From contig NZ_JACVOX010000004.1 in assembly GCF_018882215.1 (NCBI RefSeq), positions 62,001-126,000 of the forward strand: a stretch of DNA of 64,000 nt. The letters are read 5' to 3'. Below, one piece after another: positions 26,642 through 35,858 of the stretch. The first letter of the stretch is position 1. Every line of letters starts with the position of its first letter. This DNA is from Polynucleobacter sp. AP-Kaivos-20-H2. GTDB lineage: Bacteria > Pseudomonadota > Gammaproteobacteria > Burkholderiales > Burkholderiaceae. Made by a program: the position numbers and the translations under genes. The notes beneath the pieces were generated by a model, which did no database searches, was not told where the DNA came from, and worked only from the letters and a program-made list of their open reading frames with translations.

Positions 26642-26805
26642 GATTTGTCCTTACTAAATTCATCCGGAAGATCAAATGGAAGATCTGCTGATTCCTGATT
26701 TGCTTTCTTGCGCCCAGGAGACCAAGCCCACAAAACAATTCCTATAAAAAAGACAAGGCCTATTACTGTAGAAAATGCCGAGAGGTAGGGAGTAATCTGT
26801 TCCAT
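26638..26805 (-). CDS. ccoQ: cbb3 oxidase small subunit CcoQ
   Basis: Small protein of 55 residues between ccoO and ccoP. One membrane helix (about residues 8-28) is followed by the family tail SPGRKKANQESADLPF, close to the usual CcoQ/FixQ pattern WSPKRKK..FEEAANLPF. It starts at ATG 26803-26805 and its stop overlaps the ccoP start as ATGA. CcoQ stabilises the complex. The gene is too short for many gene finders but clear by position and motif. Confidence 0.88.
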   Translation of the reverse strand: MEQITPYLSAFSTVIGLVFFIGIVLWAWSPGRKKANQESADLPFDLPDEFSKDKS

Positions 26806-26840
26806 TTGATTTAAGTAGTTTTAATTAATAACCTTGTTAA

Positions 26841-27491
26841 TTACTTCGCTACAACTTCTTCGACAGTAATATAGCGACGCGTAATGCCCAACCCCTGAAG
26901 ATAAGCAACTAAAGCATCTAACTCCGTCTTACCCTCTAACTCTGCAGGTGCATTTGCAATCATTTCATCAGTGTATGGAACGCCTAAACGACGCATAGCA
27001 ACCATATGTGACTGAATAGAGCTTGCATCAGCTGCATTTTTTCCGAGCCAAGGGTAAGCAGGCATATTGGACTCCGGCACCACATCGCGCGGGTTGTTTA
27101 GGTGGATCTGATGCCAAGCATCTGAATAGCGTCCACCTACACGAGCTAAATCTGGGCCTGTACGCTTACTACCCCATAGGAATGGATGGTCATATACAGA
27201 CTCGCCAGCCAATGAATAGGGACCGTAGCGCTCTACTTCAGAACGCAATGTCCGTATCTGCTGTGAATGGCAACCAACACAACCTTCACGTTGATAGATA
27301 TCGCGACCAGCTAAACGTAAAGCTGTGTATGGAACAACGCCAGGACTAGGCTCAGTCGTAGTGTGCTGGAAAAAGAGCGGGACAATTTGCACCAACCCTG
27401 CGATCGATACGACCACGATCGTTGCAATAATTAACCAACCAACGTTTTTCTCAAGCGTTCCGTGGGAAAAGAATTTATTTTCGCTAGACAT
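26841..27491 (-). CDS. ccoO: cbb3 oxidase subunit II CcoO
   Basis: Monohaem membrane cytochrome c of 216 residues. An N-terminal anchor (about residues 16-40) is followed by the haem motif CVGCH at residues 71-75 in [14 protein letters not shown] and the conserved [16 protein letters not shown] segment. NMPAYPWL provides the methionine ligand. It accepts electrons from CcoP and passes them to CcoN. It lies 12 bases after ccoN on the same strand. Confidence 0.95.
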   Translation of the reverse strand: MSSENKFFSHGTLEKNVGWLIIATIVVVSIAGLVQIVPLFFQHTTTEPSPGVVPYTALRLAGRDIYQREGCVGCHSQQIRTLRSEVERYGPYSLAGESVYDHPFLWGSKRTGPDLARVGGRYSDAWHQIHLNNPRDVVPESNMPAYPWLGKNAADASSIQSHMVAMRRLGVPYTDEMIANAPAELEGKTELDALVAYLQGLGITRRYITVEEVVAK

Positions 27492-27503
27492 TTTCTTCTC
27501 CTT

Positions 27504-28943
27504 TTAGTGTTCAGCAACGGCCATTGGAATAGGCGCATTTACAAAAGTTTTACCCTGCACTGTTTTGAAGACGTTATACGCCATCAAGAACATGCCGCTT
27601 AGGTAGCACAATCCGCCCATCAAACGAATAACATAGAAAGGGAAAGTCGCTTTAACAGACTCGACAAAGCTATATGTCAAAGTGCCGTCTGGTTCAAACG
27701 CTCTCCACATCAAACCTTGCATAACGCCGGCAATCCACATTGCAGCGATATAGAGAACAACACCAATAGTGGCGATCCAGAAATGCAACTCGATCCACTT
27801 AGTGCTATACATCTCTTTTTGACCAACCAAGCGCGGGATCAGATAGTAGAGAGAGCCAATAGTAATCATGGCTACCCAACCCAAAGCACCAGAGTGAACG
27901 TGTCCAATAGTCCAGTCTGTGTAGTGAGACAAGCTATTCACTGTCTTGATAGACATCATGGAGCCTTCAAAGGTAGACATACCGTAGAAGGACAGTGCCA
28001 CTACCAAGAATTTCAAGATCGGGTCACGACGCAATTTATACCAAGCGCCAGACAATGTCATGATGCCGTTGATCATGCCACCCCAAGATGGGGCTAGCAA
28101 AATTAAAGAGAACACAGTACCGAGCGACTGAGTCCAGTCAGGCAAAGAAGTGTGCTGCAAGTGGTGAGGACCTGCCCACATATACGTGAAGTTCAATGCC
28201 CAGAAGTGAACAATCGACAAACGATATGAATAGATTGGACGCTCAGCCTGCTTTGGAATGAAGTAATACATCATGCCCAAGAAGCTAGTGGTCAAGAAGA
28301 AGCCTACTGCATTGTGACCATACCACCACTGAACCATTGCATCTTGAACCCCAGCATATGCAGAGTAGGACTTCCATAATGTTGCAGGCATCTCTAAGTT
28401 ATTAAAGATATGCAGAATGGCAATAGTCAGAATGTATGCGCCGAAGAACCAGTTCGAAACGTAAATATGTTTCGTTTTACGCTTCATGATGGTGCCAAAG
28501 AAAACAACTGCATAGGCTACCCAAACTACAGTGATCAAAATATCAATCGGCCACTCAAGCTCAGCGTATTCTTTTGAGGTTGATATGCCCAATGGCAATG
28601 TCACTGCAGCCAGCACAATAACTGCCTGCCAACCCCAGAAGGTAAAGGCTGCTAGCTTGTCACAAAACAAACGCGCCTGACATGTACGCTGAACGATGTA
28701 ATAGGATGTTGCGAATAAGGCTGATCCACCAAAAGCAAAAATCACTGCATTGGTGTGCAAAGGACGCAAGCGACCATAACTCAACCAAGGAATATTAAAA
28801 GTGATTTCAGGCCAGATCAACTGGGCTGCGAGAATAACTCCCACGAGCATGCCAACAATTCCCCAAAGCACAGTAACGATGGCAAATTGGCTGACAACCT
28901 TGTAATTGAAGGTATCTTGATTACTCCCCACGGTAAGTCCCAT
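27504..28943 (-). CDS. ccoN: cbb3 oxidase catalytic subunit I CcoN
   Basis: Haem-copper oxidase subunit of about 479 residues with twelve membrane helices, the proton-pumping oxygen-reducing subunit of the high-affinity cbb3 terminal oxidase. Conserved histidine contexts include [14 protein letters not shown] (low-spin haem ligand), [14 protein letters not shown] (copper-B ligand) and [11 protein letters not shown] (haem ligands). The start at ATG 28943 is chosen for its AAGGAG site; an in-frame ATG at 28976 lacks one. An FNR box and matching -10 stand upstream. Confidence 0.96.
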   Translation of the reverse strand: MGLTVGSNQDTFNYKVVSQFAIVTVLWGIVGMLVGVILAAQLIWPEITFNIPWLSYGRLRPLHTNAVIFAFGGSALFATSYYIVQRTCQARLFCDKLAAFTFWGWQAVIVLAAVTLPLGISTSKEYAELEWPIDILITVVWVAYAVVFFGTIMKRKTKHIYVSNWFFGAYILTIAILHIFNNLEMPATLWKSYSAYAGVQDAMVQWWYGHNAVGFFLTTSFLGMMYYFIPKQAERPIYSYRLSIVHFWALNFTYMWAGPHHLQHTSLPDWTQSLGTVFSLILLAPSWGGMINGIMTLSGAWYKLRRDPILKFLVVALSFYGMSTFEGSMMSIKTVNSLSHYTDWTIGHVHSGALGWVAMITIGSLYYLIPRLVGQKEMYSTKWIELHFWIATIGVVLYIAAMWIAGVMQGLMWRAFEPDGTLTYSFVESVKATFPFYVIRLMGGLCYLSGMFLMAYNVFKTVQGKTFVNAPIPMAVAEH

Positions 28944-28996
28944 GGTTTCTCCTTTTTTGTGACCAAACAGCGACATAATCCAAATAGACTGGATTG

Positions 28997-29038
28997 ATTA
29001 TCAAAGTAGAGCCCTAAGGGGGATTTGATCTATATCAA
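28997..29038 (-). promoter_or_regulatory. FNR-dependent promoter of ccoNOQP
   Basis: A perfect FNR box TTGAT-CTAT-ATCAA spans 29025-29038. On the minus strand a GATAAT -10 hexamer occupies 29002-28997, its centre 32 bases from the box centre. This is the geometry of a class II activated promoter (box at -41.5) and predicts transcription starting near 28990, about 47 bases before the ccoN ATG. Low-oxygen induction by the FNR protein encoded in the same locus is inferred. Confidence 0.8.
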
Positions 29039-29070
29039 AAAGGGTGGGGCAAATTCAGGGGGTGTTGTGA

Positions 29071-29094
29071 AGATAAACCCTAGATTTCTCTAGG
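29071..29094 (-). terminator. weak terminator-like hairpin after ccoS
   Basis: On the minus strand, CCTAGA-GAAA-TCTAGG (29094-29079) forms a 6-bp stem with a GNRA loop, followed by GTTTATCT. It lies between ccoS and the ccoN promoter and may separate the ccoIS transcript from ccoNOQP. Confidence 0.4.
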
Positions 29095-29133
29095 CATTTA
29101 TCTATATAGCTATTATTGAGAGTGTTTACTAAC

Positions 29134-29289
29134 TTATTTGGATTTTGGAGTGTCGTCGTCCATCAAAATCGCCTCACCGGGACCGTCTAAATCGTCAAAT
29201 TGACCACTTTTTATGGACCAGTTCAAAATCCAGACCAAAAGGCCAATTAAAACCAGAGAAATGGGAATGAGAAGAAATAGGCTTTCCAT
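29134..29289 (-). CDS. ccoS: cbb3 oxidase assembly protein CcoS
   Basis: Small protein of 51 residues with one N-terminal membrane helix and the CcoS pattern WSIKSGQFDDLDGPGEAILMDDD, in which the GQFDDLDGP block is diagnostic. It starts at ATG 29287-29289 and lies 9 bases after ccoI on the same strand. CcoS is needed for cofactor insertion into cbb3 oxidase. Too short for many automatic gene calls, but recognisable by sequence and position. Confidence 0.9.
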   Translation of the reverse strand: MESLFLLIPISLVLIGLLVWILNWSIKSGQFDDLDGPGEAILMDDDTPKSK

Positions 29290-29298
29290 TCCTATAGT

Positions 29299-31779
29299 CT
29301 AAGCCTTTCGCAAACGCCAGGCATTTAAAGTCACGGCTAATGAAGAAAGCGACATTCCGATTCCGGCAACCCAGGGATTTACAAAGCCCATCATTGCGGC
29401 AGGAATGGCCAGCAAGTTGTAAGCCAAGGCCCACCATAAGTTTTCTTTGATGATTGCGTGAGTTTTATCAGCCAACAATAAAGTCTTGGCTAAAGGCTCT
29501 AGAGAACTAGCCGTCAGAATTGCATCGGCTCCAGCAGCAGCTAATGGTGCACCAGCGCCAACCGCAATAGAAATATCAGCACGAGCAAGCAAGGGGGCAT
29601 CATTCACACCATCGCCAATAGCCCATACAAAACGATTTTCTTTTTGCAGTCTTGCAATGTAGTCATACTTATCTTCAGGCGTACAGCCGCCTTGATAGTG
29701 CTCGATACCAACATGCTGAGCCCACCATACAACCGTGGCGCGATCATCACCAGAAACTAAATGCACTGCAATCTTTCTCGACTTCACTACTTTCAGGAAT
29801 TGCTCTAATCCTGCTCTAGGTGTGTCCAAGAATACAAAGCTGGCTACCAATCCTAGTGCATCCGCTAAATGCACCTGACCGTATTGCCCTAATTGCGCAC
29901 TCTGCTCTACCCCCAGCCATAGCGCACTTCCCAAGCGGTACTCACCCGAAATTAAACCTTTTCCCAGTTGATTCATCACTGGTTCACTCAATGTAGGTAA
30001 AGATAAATTTTCAGCTTTAGCGGCACGCATCAAAGAAAGTGCCAACGGATGCCTTTGCCCTGCCTCCAATGCCGTAGCTAAGGCCAAGGCATCTTCACGT
30101 CGATAGCCAGTACGCAAATTAATGACCTCTTGCAACTCTGGCTGACCCATCGTTAGTGTGCCGGTCTTATCTAACACTAAGTCAGTTGCTTTTACTAAAC
30201 CTTCCATCACATGACCACGCACAATCAGTAAACCTAATTTAGTTACCGCACCTTGCGCTGCTGCCATAGCAGTTGGAACTGCTAGCGATAAAGCACAAGG
30301 GCAGCTAGCAACTAGAACAGAAACCAAAACTGTCCACGCACGACTAGGGTCAAAGTACAACCAAATAGCGGATGATGCAAACGCACCAAATAGCAAAAAG
30401 GCAACAAAATAAGCAGTCCACTTTTCAGCCAGACTCACCATGACTGGTTTAGCAAGTAATGCTTGATCTAATAAGGAAGCAATTCCAGCAATGCGGGTTG
30501 ATTGTCCAACCGCTTCAATTCGCATGAACAATGGATTGAGAATATTGTGGGTACCGGCGTATACACGGTCACCAATCTTTTTCTCAACCGGCTTAGATTC
30601 GCCTGTGAGCAAAGACTCGTCTAAAGCACTCACATTTTCAATCAGGACACCGTCAGCAGGCACCACTTCCCCTGGAGAAACTCGTAATACTTCCCCAGGA
30701 TTGCAATTAACCACGGGAACCACTTCAATTTCTTGTAATGCTGGATAGTTCAATGCCCGCTCACATGTTGCAGGCAGTTGTTTAGCTAAGGCTTCTGCTC
30801 CACCTTGCGCATCTTGTCTTGCTAATAGCTCCACATATCTGGCCGCCAAGATAAATGCCACAAACATGGTGATGGAATCAAAATAAGTATGCCCAACACC
30901 AGCAACTAAATTAATAGTGCCCGCAATAAATACCAAAGCTAAAGCCAATGCAATAGGAACATCCATTCCCAACATATGCGTTTGCTTAAAAGACTGCACA
31001 CTTCGCCAAGCCGCCTGGAATATTGGACCTGCTGAGTAGACCATCACAGGAACAGTCAATAACCAGCTAGTCCAACCTAAAAGAATCTCAAATTCCGGAG
31101 TAATGTCGGCGCCGACATACGTAGGCCAGGCATACATCATGACCTGCATCATGCCCAGCATTGCTACACCTAGTCGCAAAAGAAGGTGGCGCCTTTCCTT
31201 TTTAGCGCGATCTAATGATTGGGAGGGTTCAAATGGCCAAGCCTCATAACCAATGCGCTCAATTTCAAAAAGTAATCTTGCTAAGCTCGTTTTATCTGGA
31301 GAAAAACGAACCATTACTTTTTGAGTAACATAATTGATTTGCACATCCTTAACACCTGCATTACGACGTAAATGTTGCTCGCACAGCCAAACACAAGCTG
31401 CACATCGAATTTTTTCTAAACGTAAAGTGGTTTCAAGATCACCCTCCCCTCCAGATGGACGAGTGAAACGCCCTCGCAATGAAGGATCATCATAGGGCTT
31501 AAGCTTCTCCGGAATCTCATCACTTGCAAGATAGGCCGCCGGCTTATCACCCGATTGAGAACGTCTGGCATAAAAAACTTCTAGGCCTTCTCCATGAATT
31601 GTTTGCGCAATTGCCATGCAACCTGGACAACAGAATGGACGCGCCTCGCCACCCAGTTCCGCCTCAATGAGTTCCCCTGGGAGAATCTGGATTGAACAGT
31701 GATAGCAAACTAAAGCATTCTTCTTGCTCATCTGCTCATTTATCTGCTCATTTATCTGCTCATTCATCTGATTACTCAT
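29299..31779 (-). CDS. ccoI: copper-translocating P-type ATPase CcoI
   Basis: P1B-type ATPase of 826 residues that exports copper for cbb3 oxidase assembly. A repetitive N-terminus (NEQ units) is followed by CYHC and FCCPGC metal-site motifs, an HMA domain with IRCAACVWLCE, membrane helices, the copper-path motif CPC in ASCPCALSLAVPTA, the phosphorylation motif DKTGTLTMG, and the GDGVNDAPLL hinge. The start overlaps the preceding MFS stop as ATGA. The first 20 residues come from tandem 12-base repeats, so the true start could be the later MSKK. Confidence 0.93.
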   Translation of the reverse strand: MSNQMNEQINEQINEQMSKKNALVCYHCSIQILPGELIEAELGGEARPFCCPGCMAIAQTIHGEGLEVFYARRSQSGDKPAAYLASDEIPEKLKPYDDPSLRGRFTRPSGGEGDLETTLRLEKIRCAACVWLCEQHLRRNAGVKDVQINYVTQKVMVRFSPDKTSLARLLFEIERIGYEAWPFEPSQSLDRAKKERRHLLLRLGVAMLGMMQVMMYAWPTYVGADITPEFEILLGWTSWLLTVPVMVYSAGPIFQAAWRSVQSFKQTHMLGMDVPIALALALVFIAGTINLVAGVGHTYFDSITMFVAFILAARYVELLARQDAQGGAEALAKQLPATCERALNYPALQEIEVVPVVNCNPGEVLRVSPGEVVPADGVLIENVSALDESLLTGESKPVEKKIGDRVYAGTHNILNPLFMRIEAVGQSTRIAGIASLLDQALLAKPVMVSLAEKWTAYFVAFLLFGAFASSAIWLYFDPSRAWTVLVSVLVASCPCALSLAVPTAMAAAQGAVTKLGLLIVRGHVMEGLVKATDLVLDKTGTLTMGQPELQEVINLRTGYRREDALALATALEAGQRHPLALSLMRAAKAENLSLPTLSEPVMNQLGKGLISGEYRLGSALWLGVEQSAQLGQYGQVHLADALGLVASFVFLDTPRAGLEQFLKVVKSRKIAVHLVSGDDRATVVWWAQHVGIEHYQGGCTPEDKYDYIARLQKENRFVWAIGDGVNDAPLLARADISIAVGAGAPLAAAGADAILTASSLEPLAKTLLLADKTHAIIKENLWWALAYNLLAIPAAMMGFVNPWVAGIGMSLSSLAVTLNAWRLRKA
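31731..31778. repeat. 12-bp tandem repeat at the ccoI 5-prime end
   Basis: TCTGCTCATTTA occurs twice in tandem (31731-31742, 31743-31754), then with one change (31755-31766), then degenerate (31767-31778). Read on the minus strand, the units encode the NEQ-type tetrapeptides at the CcoI N-terminus. The unit is four codons, so copy-number change keeps the frame. Confidence 0.85.
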
Positions 31780-33011
31780 ACGCGCACTGAACTACCCCAG
31801 CCCCTACGTCGCTCATAAATCACAAACAGAACACTCCACATGACTACAGCAACGTATGCCCATACCCAGGCAATTTGTGAAGTACGTGAACCGGAAATAT
31901 CCAAAACAAAACCAAAAATGGCGGGGCCCAATAGACCACCACCAAACCCCATCAATGAGTGCAGGCCCATTGCAGCGCCCTTGATATTTTCTTGCGCACT
32001 AATTACCAAGCCTGCAGTGAGCGTTGAGGAATCTGCCATGATGAAAATAGCGTGCCCGATAGCCAAAGCAACAATCAACCACCACGACTGGCCAGTTGAG
32101 CAAGCGAATGCAATCCCTAATACCGCACTAGTTAGCATCACAATGCACACCCATTTTTGACGCCCTACTCTCAAAGCAATTTCATTACCCAATATAGAAG
32201 ATGGCACGCCAAAGAAATTAATCACTCCAGCTAAAGTGGTTGCAGTCAGAAAGAAATCTTCGCCAGAAGCAACTGCACAAAAAGCAAAGAAGGCAACAAT
32301 CCAGCTTCTTGAAGCAAAGAGTTCTAAAGTATGTGCGGTATATCCAAAAATAAAGCCTGATGCATTTTTGTCTTGTAAAACTAATTTCCATTTATCCACT
32401 GGAAAGATATCGTGCAGACGGATATTGATCGGCCCCTGCCATTTTTCATGCTGAAGCGCTGGAATTAGCAACAAGACAATCAGAAATGCGCTAAATGGGC
32501 CTAAGGCAATCAAACCAAATACATAGTGCCAACCAAGCGCATTCAAAATCCAACCAGAACACAAATACGAAAATCCAGTACCGATGCCAAAGAAGGCGGT
32601 ATAGAACGCAATATGTCTAGTTAACTCTCCCGATTGGATGCGGTCTGACAAAATCTTGAGGCCTGGCATATAAGTACCAGCAAGACCAGCGCCATTCAAC
32701 GCCATAAAAAGTAGGGCCGTCCAAAAGTTATAAGCCAACAGACTCATACCCAAAAGACCGCAGCTTGCTGTGAGACCACCTATTAAATACACCTTACGCG
32801 CGTCTACCCGATCTGTTAAAGCCGTAGCTAATGGAACGGCAAGCATGTAGCCAAAGAAAAAAGCGCTCGCAATCAGGCCTGACTGCAAATTACTGAGATG
32901 CCACTCTTCTTGCAAAGTCGTTAACACGACGGCATAGCAAGCAAAACCCAATAAAGCACAGGTTTGTGCCAAAAGCATAAGAGGGGTATAGCCAGCTGAA
33001 CGAAAGCGCAT
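31776..33011 (-). CDS. MFS transporter coupled to ccoI
   Basis: Major facilitator carrier of 411 residues with twelve membrane helices. The loop 2-3 signature region is ALTDRVDARKVYL, and the C-terminal half contains GAAMGLHSLMGFGGGLLGPAIFGFVLD. Its stop overlaps the ccoI start by four bases, so the two are translationally coupled. Some cbb3-containing bacteria use an MFS carrier (CcoA) to import copper for the oxidase. The MxxxM and HxxxM motifs recalled for CcoA were not found clearly here, so substrate remains open. Confidence 0.8.
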   Translation of the reverse strand: MRFRSAGYTPLMLLAQTCALLGFACYAVVLTTLQEEWHLSNLQSGLIASAFFFGYMLAVPLATALTDRVDARKVYLIGGLTASCGLLGMSLLAYNFWTALLFMALNGAGLAGTYMPGLKILSDRIQSGELTRHIAFYTAFFGIGTGFSYLCSGWILNALGWHYVFGLIALGPFSAFLIVLLLIPALQHEKWQGPINIRLHDIFPVDKWKLVLQDKNASGFIFGYTAHTLELFASRSWIVAFFAFCAVASGEDFFLTATTLAGVINFFGVPSSILGNEIALRVGRQKWVCIVMLTSAVLGIAFACSTGQSWWLIVALAIGHAIFIMADSSTLTAGLVISAQENIKGAAMGLHSLMGFGGGLLGPAIFGFVLDISGSRTSQIAWVWAYVAVVMWSVLFVIYERRRGWGSSVRV

Positions 33012-33096
33012 AGTTAGTCAGTAGAAACGTGAACTCATTCTACTCGCCCAGAACGAATTAGACCCGCTACACTACTGTAAACAAGACGGAGAAAGT

Positions 33097-34080
33097 ATGA
33101 ATAGCAAATCTTTGATAGTTCGTTTATTGCAGATCGGGGCCGGCCTCATCATTGGCTTTGCAAGTCCCCTGGCATCAGCGGAAAGCTACCCCTCCAAACC
33201 CATTAAAGCGATTGTTCCTTTTGCACCTGGCAGTACAACCGATCAAATTGGACGCGCTTTTGCGGCAAAAATGTCTGAGTCATTAGGCCAGCCCGTAGTT
33301 GTTGAAAATCGCCCTGGCGCAAATGGCCTGATTGGTGCAGATTTTGTGGCCAAGGCCCCCGCAGACGGCTATACGATTTTGTTCGGAACCAATAGCACCA
33401 ATGCCGCGCTGAAGAGCTTGGTTAAAAATTTACCCTATAACCAAGACACTGCCTTTACTCCCATTGGATTTTTTGGATCTGCTCCACTTATTATTGCCAT
33501 CAATAATGATGTGCCCGCTAAATCACTCAATGGCTTTGTTTCTCTAGCCAAAGCTAATCCAGGAAAAATGACTTTTGCTTATGCAAGTACATCACAGCGC
33601 GTTTCATCAGAAATGCTGGCAAACTTTGCTGATATTAAAATGATTGGGGTCTCTTACAAGAGCGGCCCTAATGCTATGACTGATTTAATTGGCGGTCAGG
33701 TGAATATGTTCACATCCGACTTTGGGGTCTCATTACCTCAGGTACAAGCAGGCAAAATCCGTGGGCTAGCTGTAACCTCTTTGAAGCGCTCGCCGGCGAT
33801 TCCCGAGCTACCTACAGTCAATGAAGCCCTAGGCATCAAAGGATATGAACTCATCTCATTCTTTGCGGCATTTGGTCCTGCAGGCATGCCAAAGGACGCT
33901 ATTCTCAAGCTAAACCAAGCAATTAACAATGCGGCTAAATCAAAAGATTTGGCAGATCGACTTTCTGCAAATGGTTTTGAAACTCAGCCAGGAACGCCTG
34001 AGGCTCTTGGCCAAAAGATCAAACTAGAAACTGCTAAGTGGGCCAAAGCGATTAAAGAAGCTGGCATGGAGCCAGAATAA
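33097..34080 (+). CDS. TctC/Bug family tripartite tricarboxylate receptor (3 of 5)
   Basis: Periplasmic receptor of 327 residues with a signal peptide (core about residues 8-25, cleavage near SAESYP). The mature protein shows YPSKPIKAIVPFAPGSTTDQIGR, VVVENRPGANGLIGADFVAKAPADGYTI and VSYKSGPNAMTDLIGGQ. GGAGAAAG lies just before the ATG. It diverges from the MFS-ccoI unit and is convergent with the dioxygenase gene, so it is a single-gene unit without permease partners. Ligand unknown. Confidence 0.88.
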   Translation: MNSKSLIVRLLQIGAGLIIGFASPLASAESYPSKPIKAIVPFAPGSTTDQIGRAFAAKMSESLGQPVVVENRPGANGLIGADFVAKAPADGYTILFGTNSTNAALKSLVKNLPYNQDTAFTPIGFFGSAPLIIAINNDVPAKSLNGFVSLAKANPGKMTFAYASTSQRVSSEMLANFADIKMIGVSYKSGPNAMTDLIGGQVNMFTSDFGVSLPQVQAGKIRGLAVTSLKRSPAIPELPTVNEALGIKGYELISFFAAFGPAGMPKDAILKLNQAINNAAKSKDLADRLSANGFETQPGTPEALGQKIKLETAKWAKAIKEAGMEPE

Positions 34081-34091
34081 AACTAGCAGCG

Positions 34092-34847
34092 TTATTGCTG
34101 ACTTCGATTTGGGGAGTCTTGAAAACCATTAGAGCGGTAAGTGAGAACCAAGGTATCACGATAACCATATTTTGCTAATGGCTGAATTGGGGTTGATTCA
34201 TGAATCATGCGCTGATCATTCATTAACAATAAAGACCAAGGTTGTGTCAAGGTGAAACGCAATCCTGCGGAGCCAGAGGTATCAAATATTCTGGTCTCGC
34301 CACCTTTAATACCCTCTCGACCTAATAAGAAGACTGCTACAAAATCAACGCCATCGCGATGGGCGCCTTCAGGCGTTGGACGTCCGATACCATCAGTAGT
34401 ATCAATTCGAAATTGATGCGCCTCAACAAACCAAGTATTCACAGGCTTTAGGCTATTCAAGAGATGTGCAAGCCCGAGCAAGACAGATTGCCAAGCAGCA
34501 TTACTTAATAACTCACCTTGAATAGGCTCAAACCAGCGCTCAATTCCACCATGCAATGCGTTGTAATCCAGTGATTGCCAGTGTGCGCGATGTGGAACCA
34601 AGGTGAGCTCATCGCCCTTAATCTCATAGCTAGCATGTCGACGAAAGCGATAGCGCCCACCATCTTTTAAATAAGGGTCGCGGGGCAAGTTTTCCCAATA
34701 CTTGGTAAGGGTTTGAAGCTTGGATAGATCTACGTTGCTAAACTCAGCAACCGTCTCAGCGGACACCACTGCAAAGCCGTCATCACGCAAAGCTTGATCA
34801 ATCTGCTTGAGGGGGGTCAGTGTTGGCGCAAGGCCAGTAATTGTCAT
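34092..34847 (-). CDS. 2OG-Fe(II) dioxygenase family protein
   Basis: Iron- and 2-oxoglutarate-dependent oxygenase of 251 residues, similar to the PF10014-type group that includes free amino-acid hydroxylases. The facial triad is visible as HRDGVD (His and Asp, near residues 166-168) and a distal His in RMIHESTPI. YRDTLVLTYR supplies a candidate 2-oxoglutarate-binding Arg. QFRIDT and GGETRIFDTSG are further marks of the fold. Some relatives hydroxylate isoleucine or related amino acids; the substrate here cannot be fixed. It precedes a Bug receptor gene on the same strand, 32 bases away. Confidence 0.78.
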   Translation of the reverse strand: MTITGLAPTLTPLKQIDQALRDDGFAVVSAETVAEFSNVDLSKLQTLTKYWENLPRDPYLKDGGRYRFRRHASYEIKGDELTLVPHRAHWQSLDYNALHGGIERWFEPIQGELLSNAAWQSVLLGLAHLLNSLKPVNTWFVEAHQFRIDTTDGIGRPTPEGAHRDGVDFVAVFLLGREGIKGGETRIFDTSGSAGLRFTLTQPWSLLLMNDQRMIHESTPIQPLAKYGYRDTLVLTYRSNGFQDSPNRSQQ

Positions 34848-34879
34848 GGGTCTATTTTAGGTCAAGCAGCAAAAATGCG

Positions 34880-35845
34880 TTAATCCAACTGTGCCCCAGA
34901 TGCCCTCACAATTTTTGCCCACTTAGCCAACTCATCCTTTAGTAAAGCGCTCAACTTATTAGTTGGAACGGGTGCAAGATCCAAGCCCTGTGCAGATAGT
35001 TTCTCACGCACTTCTGATTTAGATAGGGTCTTCTCCATCGCTGCCTGTACCTTGTTTATTACATCCGCACTAACGCCAATAGGGGCAAAGATGGCCACCC
35101 ATACCTCACCAACACAATCAGGATAAGTTTCAGCAATCGTTGGAATTTCAGGCGCAGCACTAGAACGCTTTGCAGAACTAATCGCGATCGCCTGAAGCTT
35201 CCCTGCTTTAATGTAGTTGAGTGCAGAGGGTAAGCTCGCAAATGCAAGTGGCACTTGTCCACCTAATACATCATTAATTGCTGGGGCTACTCCTTTGTAA
35301 GGAATATGTTGCATTTCAATGCCAGCGCTCGCATTGAGCATGGCACCTAATAAGTGACTAATCGTGCCATTACCAGCTGATGCATATGACAACTCTCCAG
35401 GCCTCTTCTTAGCCGCAGCCACGACATCCGCCAATGTTTTATAAGGAGATCCTGGTGGAGAAACTAATACATAAGGCGTTGCTCCAATGTAATACAAAGG
35501 CACAAAATCATTTACAGGATCAAAGCCAGGATTTTTATACAAAGAAGGATTGATAGCTTGCGCACTATTAATGGTGAGCAGTAAGGTATAGCCATCCTTA
35601 GGTGAGCGTGCAACACTTTGGGTACCAATATTACCGCCAGCACCAGGTCTATTTTCAACCACAATGGAGGCGCCAATAGCTTCACCAAATGATGGTGCAA
35701 TTAAACGCGCAACGATATCATTAGTGCCACCCGCTGCCTGAGGCACCACCATGGATATGGGCTTGCTTGGGTAGGTCTGCGCCTGAACTCCAATAGAACC
35801 AAGCAAGCCTAAAGCCAAAAATAGATGTTGAATTAGCCTGCTCAT
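34880..35845 (-). CDS. TctC/Bug family tripartite tricarboxylate receptor (4 of 5)
   Basis: Exported receptor of 321 residues. The signal peptide (LFLALGLLGSIGVQAQ) precedes YPSKPISMVVPQAAGGTNDIVAR, VVENRPGAGGNIGTQSVAR and HIPYKGVAPAINDVLGGQ. It lies 13 bases after the membrane-anchored TAXI-like gene and upstream of the dioxygenase gene, so the three may share a transcript. No TctA/TctB genes are present. An organic acid is the likely ligand by family. Confidence 0.88.
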   Translation of the reverse strand: MSRLIQHLFLALGLLGSIGVQAQTYPSKPISMVVPQAAGGTNDIVARLIAPSFGEAIGASIVVENRPGAGGNIGTQSVARSPKDGYTLLLTINSAQAINPSLYKNPGFDPVNDFVPLYYIGATPYVLVSPPGSPYKTLADVVAAAKKRPGELSYASAGNGTISHLLGAMLNASAGIEMQHIPYKGVAPAINDVLGGQVPLAFASLPSALNYIKAGKLQAIAISSAKRSSAAPEIPTIAETYPDCVGEVWVAIFAPIGVSADVINKVQAAMEKTLSKSEVREKLSAQGLDLAPVPTNKLSALLKDELAKWAKIVRASGAQLD

Positions 35846-35858
35846 TTCCAGATCCCTT

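Noticed and set aside
28994-29004. TTGATTATCAA as a second FNR box before ccoN
   Set aside because: Only one base separates the half-sites; the sequence is better explained as the -10 region.
31731-31778. CRISPR-like array
   Set aside because: The 12-base units are contiguous, without spacers, and lie within a coding sequence.
34085-34100. Small inverted repeat after the Bug receptor as a terminator
   Set aside because: The stem is only about four to five bases and no T run follows.
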